This document shows positions 23,471 to 35,305 of a stretch of DNA of 64,000 nt, in pieces (positions within the stretch are counted from its first letter, which is position 1; each line of letters starts with the position of its first letter). Source of the DNA: Gentiana macrophylla. Taxonomy: Eukaryota > Streptophyta > Magnoliopsida > Gentianales > Gentianaceae. Below the pieces are notes generated by a model that saw only the letters and a list, made by a program, of their open reading frames with translations, did no database searches and was not told the DNA's origin. The stretch lies in NCBI GenBank assembly GCA_026214975.1, contig CM047815.1:82728800-82792799 (forward strand), in the 5' to 3' direction. The translations under genes were made by a program, and so were the position numbers.

Positions 23471-23879
23471 TATGGATGTAAATTTTTTTGAAAGGACTCC
23501 TACTACAAACAAGTCCACTGAGGCGATCAGATGGAAACACGATAGAAATTGACCTAAAACCCTTCCTTGGCAAACTCTTAACCTCAAGAACCCTCTCGAT
23601 CCTCCGCATGGTGAACCCCCAAGTACCTCTCGACTCACAGCAGCCTATCGATCCTCAAAGAACCAAGCGACTCAGAGCCTGCGACCTGAGCCCATCGACA
23701 CTCAAAGAATCTGCAGATCCTCGTGATCATCGACATTGATGATGCAGATCTATTGCTCTAAGGAAAGGGAAAAGATCATGCACCGATCATTCTATTCATA
23801 CTTATTTATCTTATGATCAGTTGTCTCCTGCTTTGCCATGTTTACACAGGACTGGACTCTCACTCTATCCCTAGAAATA

Positions 23880-25230
23880 TTAGGAGAGGCCCTTCAAAAT
23901 GATAAGTGGAAGGTCTTTGTTAAAACCGAGATGATTGCTCTCTGGATAATCATACTTGGGACCTCACAACTCTTCCCAAAGGCAAGAAGGCAGTTAGTGC
24001 AGATGGTTATTCACTATCAAATACAATGTTGATGGTACAATTGACAAGTACAAAGCCAGATTGGTAGCAAGGATTCACTCAAACTTATGGTATTGACTAT
24101 AAGGAAACTTTTGCCCAGTGGCAAAACTCAACACTGTCTGGGTTACGATCTCTCTAGCTGTCCAGCTGGGTGGCCTCTACACCAATTGGATATCAAAAAT
24201 GCTTTTCTCAATGGTGATCTCACCGAGGAAGTCTATATGAATGTACCTCCTGGTTTTGTCAATCCCCCACACTCAGGCAAGGTATGCAAACTCAGGAAAT
24301 CTCTATATGGCACGAAGCAATCCCCAAGAGCCTGGTTTGGAAAACTTACTCGTGGTTAAAGCTGCTGGATATCATCAATGCAACTCGATCACACCATGTT
24401 TGTCAAGACAACCAACCGAGAGGAGGTCCATTCTAATTGTTTATGTGGATGATATCATCCTTCTCTGGGAAGACTCTACCGAGATCCAAAACTTGAAGAC
24501 TCTCTTGGCAAAGGTGTTCCAAGTTAAAGATCCGGGCTACCTCAAGTATTTTCTTGGTATGGAAGTAGCTAGAAACACCAATGGCATTTCGGTCTCCCAA
24601 AGGAAGTATGTCCTGGACTCTCTGAAGGAAAGCGGCATCTTTGGGATGCAAACTCTTTGTATCTCCAGTAGAGACCCAGGTCATACCCTCATTGCATGGT
24701 GACATTCATTGTCGAGGAAAGAACAATATCAAAGGATTGTAGGCAAACTCATATACCTTTCTCACACAAGACGATATTGCATATGGGGTCGATCACAGTC
24801 GATCAATTCATGCATTGCCCTCTTGAGCAACATTGGGATGCAGTGAATAGGATCTTGAGGTATTTAAAATCCACTCTGGCCAAGGCCACGCACTTCACCA
24901 AGTCTCTTGATAGATCAATCAAGGTCTACACTGATGTCTTGATTGATGGGTGGATGTCACATTGATGAGGAGGTCTACCACAGGCTATTGCTCATATATA
25001 TGGGGAACCTGGTTACTTGGAGGAGCAAGAAACAACCCATCGTGTGTCAAGAAGCGATCTTACGGGTGAACTAAGGGCACTTGTACTTGGCATTTGTGAA
25101 GCTCTATGGCTAAAAAGTCTTGGACCGAACTTCAAAGAATCAGATCAAGAACCTATCACACTCTGTTGTGATAATAATTCAGCCTTATGCATGGCGAGAA
25201 GATCCGATCCATCATGATAAAACCAAGCAT
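23880..25230 (+). pseudogene. Nested Copia reverse transcriptase and RNase H (broken)
   Basis: RT motifs appear in order: [20 protein letters not shown] at about 24190, [20 protein letters not shown] at 24281, LIVYVDDIIL with the catalytic YVDD at about 24437, and YLKYFLGMEVA at 24540. RNase H follows at about 25060-25230 (ELRALVLGICEALWLKSL, LCCDNNSALCMA). At least five frameshifts. The pol order places RT after integrase, as in Copia. Confidence 0.88.
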
Positions 25231-25405
25231 GTGGACATTGTGTGACACTACGAAGGAGCAGATTGATGCCGGGATTATTCAACTCCGAGTATGTTCCCAA
25301 GCAGATCGAATGTTTGATATTCTTACCAAGGCTATTCCACCTCTTATGTTCAAGAGATTAAGTAGCAAACTCATTTGCATCAACATATACCATTCACTTG
25401 AGGGG

Positions 25406-25774
25406 TGTGGAAATATTACTCGCCAGACTCGATCTGCTAAAGCGTCAGCAGGTGCTCAGCAGATTCTTTGAGCCTTAGGATTTCGTGCATAATATTTTGT
25501 ACACCTTATTTAATTGTAAAATTAATTGTAAAAGACATATTAATTGTGAGTCATATAAACAATTAATATGTCAAACTCTAGTTTACTTTATGTCATAGAC
25601 ATAACTTTTACTTTTACTTTTGCATGCTTGCCGCCCACATCTACATACTCAAGTGGCGCCAAGCTAGCTAGCTAGTCTCTATCTCAATTGTATCTATTTA
25701 TACATCTTTTTACTCAATGAATAAACTAAGTTGAAGTTTACTCTTGTGTTTATCACATTCTCAAACTCTCTTCA
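25406..25774 (+). repeat. 3' LTR of nested Copia
   Basis: 369 bp, TGTGGAAATATTACTC to CTCTCTTCA, followed directly by TSD TGGGT, where the Athila gag frame resumes. Confidence 0.95.
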
Positions 25775-26835
25775 TGGGTCAACTTTCAAAATCTATGGCT
25801 GAGTTAGCCACTAACTTTAGCCAATATTGTCAGAAGACAGATGCCAAAGTAACCAATCAGGAAGCTTTAGTTCAAAATCTCACGCACCAGGTAGGACAAC
25901 TAGCTGAGCAAGTCTCAACTAGACCTCCTGGAGGGTTGCCAAGCAACACTGAAAAGAACCCTAAGGATGTGAATGCGATCATGACAAGAAGTGGAAAGGA
26001 GGTAACTCCACCATCCTTGCAAGAGAAAGAAAAAGTCACAAAGAATAAGGATGGTGAGCCAAGCAATGAGACTAATACCTCCGAGACTTTGCCTGAGCAA
26101 AGAACGTATAAAGAACCTGCTGGCCCTAGAGTTGAACTTTACAACAACAAGTATCCAATTTTCACTGATGTCGATCCTTCAACTCTACCTTATCCTCCAC
26201 CAAAGCCGAAGCCTAAGTTTGATAATAAGAGGTATAAGAAGTTCGTGGATATGTTCAGTAAGTTACAAATCAATATACCCCTAGTTGAAGCACTAGCTGA
26301 AATGCCTGAGTACACCAAGTTTTTAAAAGACGCCGTCTCAACTAAAAGGAAACTTCTAGATTTAGAGACCATATGCCTTAATGTGGAGTGCTCAGCCATT
26401 CTTCAACATAAGTTACCCCCAAAATGCAAAGATCCGGGAAGCTTTCTCATTCCCTGCACCATAGGTAACATATGTTTGAACAAAGCTTTGTGTGATCTAG
26501 GAGCTAGCGTGAACCTGATGCCACTATCTATTTTTCGGAAGCTAGGCATGAAAGATCTTAAGAAGACCTCAATCACATTGAAATTAGCTAACCGTTCTGT
26601 CGAGGAACCGTGTGGAGTGGTTGAGGATGTGCTAGTAAGAGTTGAAAAGTTTGTATTCCCTGTCGACTTTGTCGTATTAGATATGGAAGCTAACTACAAA
26701 GTACCATTGATATTAGGGAGACCTTTCATGGCCACTAGTAGAACGCTAATTGATGTTTACAAAGGCGAGTTGGTGTTAAGGGTGAGCGAAGAGAGAGTTG
26801 CATTCAATGTCTTCGACACTATGAAGCAACTTTGA
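25775..26835 (+). pseudogene. Athila gag C-terminus and aspartic protease
   Basis: An open frame of about 354 codons resumes after the nested Copia: GQLSKSMAELATNFSQYCQK, a coiled stretch, NAIMTRSGKEV, YPPPKPKPKF, then the retroviral-type protease with LCDLGASVNLMPLSIFRKL at about 26490 and VPLILGRPFMATSRTLIDV. The usual D-T/S-G active site reads D-L-G-A, as in many Athila copies. Frame is intact over more than 1 kb, in contrast to the rest of pol. It ends at 26835 and the stop precedes RT. Confidence 0.93.
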
Positions 26836-27329
26836 TGATGGAGAGGATGCATGTTTCATGTTAGATTCCATTGATAGGATCGTTCAGAATTTCAACAACA
26901 TGAAAGCATCAAGGATTTCTTGATATCTTGTCTTAGAAGAAGAAGATGAAGTCAAGCACGTGAGTAGTGAGGAGAGAGAAGATGATATGGCCAGGATGTA
27001 GTAGAGGACCCCAAGACCTGTAGAGGAAGTAAGTCTTTGCGGAGATTGAAAGATTCTATCATAGACCAACGTGGCATAAGTACTTGAACTTAAACTCACC
27101 TGGTCAAAAGTTGAAGACCTCTTTGGAAGAACCTCCCACAAATTTGACTTTAAAACCTCTTCCTGCGAATTTGAAGTATGTGTTTCTTCAAGATGAGACT
27201 TTGCCGCTAATCATATCTTCTTCCTTGACGGACTTACAAGAGGAGAAACTAATGAGATTTCGAGAGAGTACGCTGGAGCATTTGGATGGACCATAGCTGA
27301 CGTTAGGGCATTAGTCCTAGCGTATGTAT

Positions 27330-28665
27330 GCACAAGATCTCCGTGGACCCTGAAAAGAAAGCGATTGCACAACCTCAAAGGCGTTTAACCCCACAATTAA
27401 AGGACATGGTTAGGGATGAGGTTATAAAATGCTAGAAATGGGAATTATATTTCCAATTCTTTGATAGCGAATGGGTAAGCCCTATCCATGTAGTTCCCAA
27501 GAAGGGAGGATTGACGGTGCAAGCCAACGAGTTGAATGAGTTAATTCCTGTGAGGCTAATCACCGGTCATCGAGTATGCATAGACTTTAGGAAACTAAAT
27601 GATGCGACTCGTAAGGACCACTTTCCTCTTCCCTTCATCGATCAAATGCTCGAAAGACTGAGCGGGCATGCTTTCTATTGTTTTCTTGACGGATATTCGG
27701 GATACTATCAAATCCACATCTCACCTGAAGATCGTGAGAAAACAACATTTACATGCCCATATGGGACATTTGCGTACAATCGAATGCCATTTGGATTGTG
27801 CAACGCCCCCGCAACATTTCAACGGTGTATGATGTCATTATTTGCGGATATGGTGGAAGACTTCTTGGAAATCTTTATGGATGATTTCTCCGTGTTTGGA
27901 GACGATTTTGATTCATGTCTCACACATCTAAAGCACAGTATTGAAGAGATGTGAAGAGACTAATCTTGTGCTTAACTCGGGAGAAGTGTCATTTGATGGT
28001 TACGGAAGGTATAGTCTTGGGCCACCGATATCAAAGAAACGGTATAGAGGTGGATAGAGCCAAAGTCGAGGTGATCGAGAAATTACCTCCACCTACTAAT
28101 CTTAAAACTTTGCGAGGTTTTTTAGGCCATGCCGGATTTTATCGTAGGTTTATTAAGGACTTTTCCCTAATCTCTAGACCTCTTACCGAATTATTGGCCA
28201 AGGATGTACCATTCGTGTTTTCTAATGAGTGCATAAAAGCTTTCAACGAAATAAAAAGTAGACTGATCACTGCACCCGTTCTGGTCGCACCGGATTGGGA
28301 TCTTCCGTTTGAATTGATGTGTGATGCAAGTGATGCTGCTGTTGGCGCCGCTTTGGGTCAGAGAAAGGATAAGATTTTTAGACCTATTTATTATGCAAGC
28401 CGGACTTTGAATGCTGCCCAAAGAAATTACGCCACAACGGAGAAGGAACTTTTGGCCGTTATCTTTGCTTTTGACAAATTTAGATCTTACTTAGTGGGAT
28501 CTAAAGTCACCGTGTGGATCGACCATGCGGCTCTTAAGTATCTCCTAGCAAAGCAAGATTCAAAGCCGAGAGATGTTAAGATGGATTCTCTCTTTGCAAG
28601 AATTTGACGTAGAAATCCGAGATAAGAAAGGAAGTGAGAACGTGGTGGCCGATCATCTATCGCTT
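27330..28665 (+). pseudogene. Athila reverse transcriptase and RNase H (frameshifted)
   Basis: RT finger and palm at 27460-27950: WVSPIHVVPKKGG, VCIDFRKLNDATRKDHFPLP, FCFLDGYSGYYQI-like block, FAYNRMPFGLCNAPATFQRC, and catalytic FMDDFSVFG. Two nearby frameshifts at about 27935-27985, the second at a TCGGGAG where TGGGAG is expected. Thumb and RNase H continue at 27990-28607 (TLRGFLGHAGFYRRFIKDFS, PFELMCDASDAAVGAALGQ, YATTEKELLAVIFAFDKFRS). RNase H-type catalytic Asp and Glu are visible. Confidence 0.92.
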
Positions 28666-29039
28666 ACAATTAGAGGATGGTGAGGAGTTACCCGAGATAG
28701 GAGAATCTTTCACGATGAACAACTTTTCTCCATCACCACCATCGGGGCATGATGATTGTCTTTGCAGTTTCTTCGCGAATAGAGGTTGTGAAGGAGAAAA
28801 AGCAACCATGGTTTAGCTTGTTTGTCAATTATCTATCCGCAAAGTACTACCACGAATCTCACTTGTCCCGTAAAGAAAAAAATTCTTTAAAGATCTTAGA
28901 CATTATTATTGGGATGAACCGTACTTGTTCAAGCTAGGATCGATAATGTTTTTCAAGATGTGTGCGGAGGAAGAGTATAATGATATCCTGAAGCATTGTC
29001 ATTCTTAAGATTTGGAGGACACTACGGGGAGATAAAATC

Positions 29040-30094
29040 TGCGCCAAAGTCCTCCAATGCGGTTTTTATTGGCCGACATTGTTTAAGGATGCACACCAAT
29101 ATGCAAAGGCATGTCATGCTTGTCAAATGACAGGTAATATTTCAAGGAGGAATGAGATGCCACTCAAGAGCATCTTAGAAGTTGAACTTTTTGACGTTTG
29201 GGGAATAGATTTCGTTGGACCTTTCACTTCATCATTATCTAACCGATATATCTTAGTTGCTGTTGATTATGTATCCAAATGGGTTGAGGCCATTGCTTCC
29301 CCCACTAACGATGCTAGGGTTGTGGTTAGATTCTTGAAGAAGAATATTTTTACAAGGTTTGGGACGCCTAGGGCAATTATAAGAGACAATGGTAGTCATT
29401 TTTGTAATAAACCTTTTGAACGACTGATGATTAAGTATGGGGTTCGACATAAACTAGCATCAGCATATCACCCCCAGACTAGTGGACAGGTAGAAGTCAC
29501 CAATCGCGAGATAAAGCGTATCTGGGAAAAAAGTTAATATCGACTAGGAAGGATTGGTCGTTACGTTTAGACGACGCTTTATGGGCTTATAGGACTGCAT
29601 ATAAAACCTCGATTGGAATGTCACCATATAGGATTGTTTTTGGAAAGGCATGTCATCTAATTGTGGGGCTGGAACACCGGGCCATGTGGGCAACAAGGAT
29701 GCTAAATTTTGATGAGACGTTGGCGGTGAGAAGAGGATGTTAGAATTAACTCGCTTTGGAGGAGTTTCGTTTAGAGGCATACGAGAATGCCAAGATCTTC
29801 AAGGAGCGCACGAAGAAGTTTCATGACAAAAGATTCGGAGAGGACCTTTCAAAAGGGGTGAACTGGTTCTCTTGTACAATTCAAGCGCTTAAGACTCTTC
29901 CGGGTAAGTTGAAATCAAGATGGTATGGCCCATTTCAAGTACAACAAGTCTTTCCTTCCAGAGCGGTGGAGCTATTAAATTTCAAAGACGAGTCCAGATT
30001 TGTGGTCAATGGACATCGTCTTAAGCATTATCACGGGCTTCCGCCGCTCTTTGAGAGGAGGTTTTGTACCTCGACGACCCCTGTCTATGAATAA
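29040..30094 (+). pseudogene. Athila integrase (frameshifted)
   Basis: Zinc-binding end ([19 protein letters not shown]) and D,D-35-E core at 29079-29537: [66 protein letters not shown]. After a frameshift, the C-terminal part is at 29756-30094 with KSRWYGPFQVQQVFPSRAVE and FVVNGHRLKHY. The core catalytic residues look intact, but the chain is broken near 29537 and 29750. Confidence 0.92.
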
Positions 30095-31551
30095 ACCATC
30101 TTGAGTCGAGTCGAGCTAGCGACTATAAACTTAGAACTACTACCTATACCTATCTTTTTCGTTTTTCTTTTTAATAAAGTAGCATGCGCCTATCACGGTT
30201 TTTTTCATCTCGCCATGTTCCGAGTCTAAGTTCGGAATAAACGAGGTTTTTTCCATGATAGCCGTCATGTGAGTTTTCTATTTAGGTTTAAATCCTTTTG
30301 GTCTTGTCCATGGCGTTATAATGTAAAGTGGCTTAAACTGTTTTTAGATATCTATATCTAATTACTGCCACGTTATTTTATAACTTCCATAGACATGGTA
30401 TTTGACGATTTCGTGGAGCTTGTTTGTTTATACAGATGTGTCTGTCTCTCCACGCTGTGTGCCGATGATTACTCCGATATTGTTCCTTTACTTGGGAGCC
30501 ATTTCAGAGCTAAGTCTTTCATCTTGAACTCTCATTTATTTTTGTCATTGAGGACAATGCCATGTTTAAGTGAAAAGCGGGGACTTAGCTATATATTGTG
30601 CTATATGTTGAAAAAGTCAAGGGAACGGAATATCGAGACAATATTGAGCCAAATTTAAAAATTTTATGGATAAATGCCAAGTTGTTTAACTCGCACCCTT
30701 AAACTTGTGAAGTTATTATACTTAGAATTGATAGGAAATGAACCAAGTTGCGTGAGTGCGTGGTCATATTATACTTTTGCGATAAATTGTTAGTAGACTT
30801 AAGGATATTCATGCCAACAATTGCAAGTAGTTAGGTATTGTTCAATGACTCAACATGTGAATCGCTTAGTACCGCATGAGTTATAATAATTGAAAGAAGT
30901 ATGTGTACATTGCGTAGATAATTGGTTATGAGGACTAGTGTCGACATTTGTCGATCGATGTATTCTCGATCTTCTAGCCAACAAAAGCGGAGTAATAAGC
31001 TTGGGACGTACTGTGTTTTGACAATGTATTAAAACACTGGCTTGTAGTAACATTACCAAAGTAGCCCCGCGCTTGTGGTAATATTCGATGCTATGTTTAA
31101 TCTAAGATAGGGGGATACTCTATGAAAAGTTTTCTTCCTTGAGATTAGTAGTATTCGAAAAGTATGCAAAAAATTGAAAACTTCGAATTTTTAGAGGCTT
31201 TGAGTAGTACTCGGTCTCCAAGTCCAAAACCCTATAGATACGCTCTTGCTTATTGTTCTAGTGCTTTAACCATTATGAGGCATAAGAAGTATGAATGTCG
31301 ATGTTGGTGAATTTAGATATGAAGTGCAGATAAACTCTAATCTTGCTACATTTATATAAAACCAATGCACATACACACAATCACTTCGATTCATAGCGAG
31401 TAATGAATAATGCTTATCTTATGAGCATGACTGGTATGAGTTGACTCGGGTTTCTTGTGTAAGTATGAGTTGACCACAGAAAAGGTTGTCTTGGGGAATA
31501 ACTTGTTGCTGCTTTGTTCGGGACGAAGCAAAGTTTAAGTGGGGGGCATTT
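30095..31551 (+). other. Athila 3' non-coding region and polypurine tract
   Basis: About 1.45 kb between integrase and the 3' LTR. Contains the Athila-like text CATTGAGGACAATGCCATGT near 30548 and a purine tract, AAGTGGGGGGCATT, at 31537-31550 just before the LTR. There is no open frame with a transmembrane pattern, so the env-like gene of some Athila elements is absent here. Confidence 0.75.
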
Positions 31552-33139
31552 TGATGACAGTTAAAATATACCTATTTATGTCATCAATTATAACCTTAAA
31601 TCGGAGTTAATTGTATATATTTCATATTTAATCACGTGTTTATATTTATTATTTAATGATAAGTGATTATTAATATGATAATTGGTATTTAGCTGTTTTT
31701 ATTATAAAAGAGCAATTAATTGTGTGATAAATGCTGATTTTGCAGATCATGATAAATCGGGGAGATAATTATCACGCAATCGGGAGATCTCAAGATAAAA
31801 GAGAAGAAAATCAGAGCATTGAAGAAAAGATTAATCAGATCAATTCAAAAGCATGGAGTGGGGAACAAGTAAGACGAACCGAATTTGAAAACGCGTAAAG
31901 TGGGAGGCTCGGTCGACCGAGCCATGCCATTCGGTCGACCGAGCGTGTAGGTTCGGTCACCCGAGCCTAATGTGATAAATGCATGTCAATCTTCTGGATT
32001 CTCCCTATGTCGGCTACAACTCCTATATAAACAGCAGCCACGATGCTGAGAACACACACCACTACAACACAAAACAATTCATACAATTTTAGATTTTAAG
32101 TTTTATTTTCTTTATGTTCGTTCATTGTGGATTCGTCGGATTCTCCGATTAGGGAGCGCATTAAAGAGTGGGAGTCACTCTCGTCTTCGAGGGTATGACT
32201 ATTCAATTATGCAATCTTTATTTGTAGATCTGATATATTTTATTATGGAGTAGTTTTTCTTGTATTGATTGCGTGATGTAGATTAATTTACGAACCCATG
32301 TGTTTAGGTTAGAAACGTTAAGAAGTAATCATGATTTGTTCCAACACAGAACTGTGTTCGGTCGACCTAGACGTGTCACTCGGTCGCCCGAGTGCGGTCG
32401 TTCGGTCGACCGAGCCTGGTAATATGTAGGGCAATATTATGATCGGCTTCGACTACGTCAGATTCTCTGATTTGGAATTAAAACGAGTAATTAAACCTGA
32501 TCAACTTAATTATTCGTCATCATAATTTAACATGAAACCCAAAAAGTGATTGTTACTTAGGATATAGATTGAATCGGCATCTAAGAAGTACGCCTTACCC
32601 TAGGAATGTTGCTTAGATGAGGTTACGGTTTATACCGGCATCCCTAGTCTCGTAATTGTGTCAGAAGTTATATGAGATGGAGGCATTAAAAAGCGAAGTC
32701 ACGTAATGGAGGCACGATGATTTAGAGGGCCTAATTGGAGCTAAATCTACCTTAGGGGATGACTCCCGTAGTCATAATAATTAATCTTTAACGTTTGTTT
32801 TGTCTCGTTATCATCCTAATTCACATGGGGGAGTTATAATCTACTAGCGTAATCAATACTATTTAGATAATATCAACCGTATTATCCGTGTCTTAAGAGT
32901 CTTTAGTTTGTCTTTGTGGTCCTTTGTGTCTTGTGGTTGTCACTATTTTATTTTCTGCATTTAGTTGGTCGTGGACCGCCCTTTTTAATTTAGTTCTAAT
33001 AGAATAAAATTGTGTTTTGTTTGTGCCGAGTCTCTGTGGGATCGACCTCGACTCTATCTGGCTATACTACAATTGAACCCAGTTCTCTTGCTAGTGTGTT
33101 AGTAGGCATCGAGTTAATAATTTAACTTGACCTCCATCA
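31552..33139 (+). repeat. Athila 3' LTR
   Basis: 1,588 bp, TGATGACAG to CCTCCATCA, with the same 18-bp palindrome at 31906-31923. Followed by TSD AAACC and the second half of the Copia fragment. Confidence 0.95.
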
Positions 33140-34205
33140 AAACCAGAATAAGAGAGCATGCACTTAGCCCTCTCCAGAAAAGATTGATTCATCATTTCTG
33201 CATCGCCATTCTGGTGAAGAGTATCTCCAATTGTATTGTGCCTGGAAATACCCTCATCTCTGTGCAACTGATCAAACTCAGACCAGCAGAATTTCACACC
33301 ATTATATGTTTGGTGCCTTTTGATCTTCTTGCATGTCTGATTCTTCACTAATCCTTCCACTACATGAAACTCTTGAATGCAACACTTTTGTGTTTTATCA
33401 TCACCATCCAAGTCATATTTGAATACTCATGAAGGAATGACACAAAATACCTGTGACCACCCAATGATTCCACCATTGATGGTCGCCAGTAATCAGAATG
33501 AATATAATCAAGTGTTCTCTTTGTGTTGTGAATTTCTTTTGGGAACTTTCTTTTGTGTAGCTTCCCAAACACACAACTCTCACAAAAGTTTAGATTCTTG
33601 ATCTTATATCCTTTAAGAATATCAGCTTTGGACAGAATTTGCATCCCTCTTTCGCCCATATGACCAAGTCTCATTTGCCACAACATGGTCAAGTCTGACC
33701 GGTCACTTCAGATGATGCAACAGAAGCAGAACCAGATACAGTAGAGCCCTGTAACAGATACAAGGTTCCCTTCTTGACACCCTTTAGAATCACATATGAA
33801 TCCTTGTAGACATTCAGAATGTCTATTTCAACACAAGATTCCACCCTCACCTCTTAATATGAACCCTAAGTTGTCCAGTAGACTAAGAGATATCAAATTC
33901 TTAGTCATCTGTGGAACATGTCTAACATCATTCAGTGTGGATAATTTACCATCATGAGTCCTAATGAATGGAGCCAATTCTAACTGTCTTGCAGACCTTG
34001 CTATTGGCCATAAAAATATGCCATTCATTCATCTGCTCATAAGTTGAGAACCACTCCTTGTGTGGAAAAATATGATAAGATGCCGTAGAATCAAGGATCC
34101 ACACATCAGTGTGATGTACTGATTCACCAACCATTAGTCTTCATCTAAATTTGTGTCATGTTCGTCTATTGCAGTTGTGCGCTGAGAAAATAACCCAGCA
34201 GCCGA
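33140..34205 (-). pseudogene. Copia fragment, right half (split by Athila)
   Basis: Continues the minus-strand Copia of 17026-17540 and matches 13990-14980: integrase core at 33692-33360 (LWQMRLGHMGERGMQIL, HSDYWRPSMVE, FLHEYSNMTWMV) and protease tail near 34028-33828 (VPQMTKNLISLSLLDNLGF). It ends at about 34205, where it is joined to the 3' flank of cysteine-rich gene copy B. Confidence 0.85.
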
Positions 34206-35305
34206 GTCAGTAATTTTTCCCCTTTTCCTTTTATTTTCTTTTAAACCTTAAATCCATAAATAATAAATATAATATTCCGTCTTTCGCAAAATACACGTCT
34301 GTCTCTTTCGAAAGGTCGGGATATTTCAGTTAGTCTCCCTCAAACGAAATCTACAACGGCATACATAAAGAAGTTGAAAGCTGTGAAAGTTCTTATTTAT
34401 TTATATGATATGACACGACACGACACTCAAAAAAAAAAAAAAAAAAAAAAAAAAAGGGTAAAAGAGCACACCAGCCCTGCATCCACGGGTTTGTTTATGC
34501 TCTCTCAGTCTCACATAAGATTATTGAAAGACAAGTATATATTTAAAACATACAACTCGTAAATTGAAAACAGTGAGTCGATCGATCGAGTTAGTTCCTC
34601 ATCACCATCATTCATGCTCCTCTTTTTTCGCAATCGAATGGTGGATACATACCAGTACAATCACATTCATCAGCTGGGCAATTATCAGGACGGGGATTCT
34701 CCGTTTCACACGTACCACTACATCCGCCAGCAACATCATCTTCATCGTCAATATTTGCCATTTTCATTTTATAGATACTATTTGGCTGCTGATGCTGCTG
34801 CAGGAGATGTTGCCTTCCCAGAGATGCTTCACCTGTCATCCGCCCTATATATATATATAGTAATAATTTTGGAAAGAAAAAATTAAAAATCATGTTATTC
34901 CGTCATACAATATTTTGTGTAGGTGCGCGCAACAATGTTGGTTACTTACCGGAGAAGTGCAAAGCCGGTGATGAAGATTGATGATGAAGAGTTGCTGCTG
35001 AACCAATTTTCAACTGCCACAAAAGAGGAATGCTGAAAACAATAGCAATCACCAACATTATTCCACTTTTTCCCATTCTTCTTCTATTCGACCACTGCTT
35101 TAATTTATTGATATAAATATATATGCCTATATAACTCTGATTAATTTACTTCATCTTCATGCCACTACATACATATATATAGTGATTGCCGCAGACATAT
35201 AAAGACAATATATATTCGTAATATACATATAACGTTTTTTATTTTACTCTATTGTACATCCTGTATCAAATCTTCAGCCGGGTTTATAGGATTTGAAAAA
35301 TAGCT
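34206..35305 (-). repeat. Duplicated segment, copy B (cysteine-rich gene unit)
   Basis: Matches 2150-3810 with few substitutions. The main differences are a longer A run at 34429-34455 and loss of about 540 bp of intron sequence present in copy A. The join to the Copia at 34205 is a breakpoint not present in copy A. Confidence 0.9.
34612..35076 (-). CDS. Small secreted cysteine-rich protein, copy B (two exons)
   Basis: Exon 1 is 34950-35076 and exon 2 is 34612-34844, with a 105-bp GT-AG intron, giving 360 nt and 119 residues. Exon 1 again encodes a signal peptide identical in plan to copy A, and the protein ends with the six-cysteine block (CSGTC, DNC, ECDC, FDCEKRGA). Compared with A, exon 2 lacks six residues of the acidic linker and one residue before PRPDN, and has one extra Gln. 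Every indel is a multiple of three. Substitutions include silent changes (for example in the Ala, Asp and Tyr codons). This is the most compact copy and the best candidate for a working gene. Function not recognised. Confidence 0.65.

Larger units (their letters stand above)
20769..25774 (+). mobile_element. Ty1/Copia retrotransposon nested in Athila gag
   Basis: 5' LTR 20769-21139, 3' LTR 25406-25774, TSD TGGGT at 20764-20768 and 25775-25779. The primer site TGGTATCGGAGC at 21140-21151 is tRNA-Met type, and a purine stretch (GAGGGG) precedes the 3' LTR. Order gag, integrase, RT, RNase H is Copia. All frames are broken, so it is non-autonomous now. Confidence 0.95.
17541..33139 (+). mobile_element. 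Athila-class Gypsy retrotransposon with nested Copia
   Basis: Complete outer structure: 5' LTR 17541-19118, 3' LTR 31552-33139, TSD AAACC at 17536-17540 and 33140-33144. It has a tRNA-Asp-type primer site TGGCGCCGTTGCCGGGGA at 19125-19142 and a purine tract before the 3' LTR. Gene order gag, aspartic protease, RT, RNase H, integrase fits Ty3/Gypsy, and the primer site and gag fit Athila. The two LTRs are almost the same by eye (two substitutions in the first 60 bases), implying recent insertion, yet pol carries several frameshifts. The insertion lies inside an older Copia fragment. Gag is interrupted by a 5-kb Copia at 20769-25774. Confidence 0.95.

Noticed and set aside
30395..30658. Candidate env-like gene of Athila
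   Set aside because: Only 87 codons, with no transmembrane or glycoprotein-like pattern; it lies in the 3' non-coding region.
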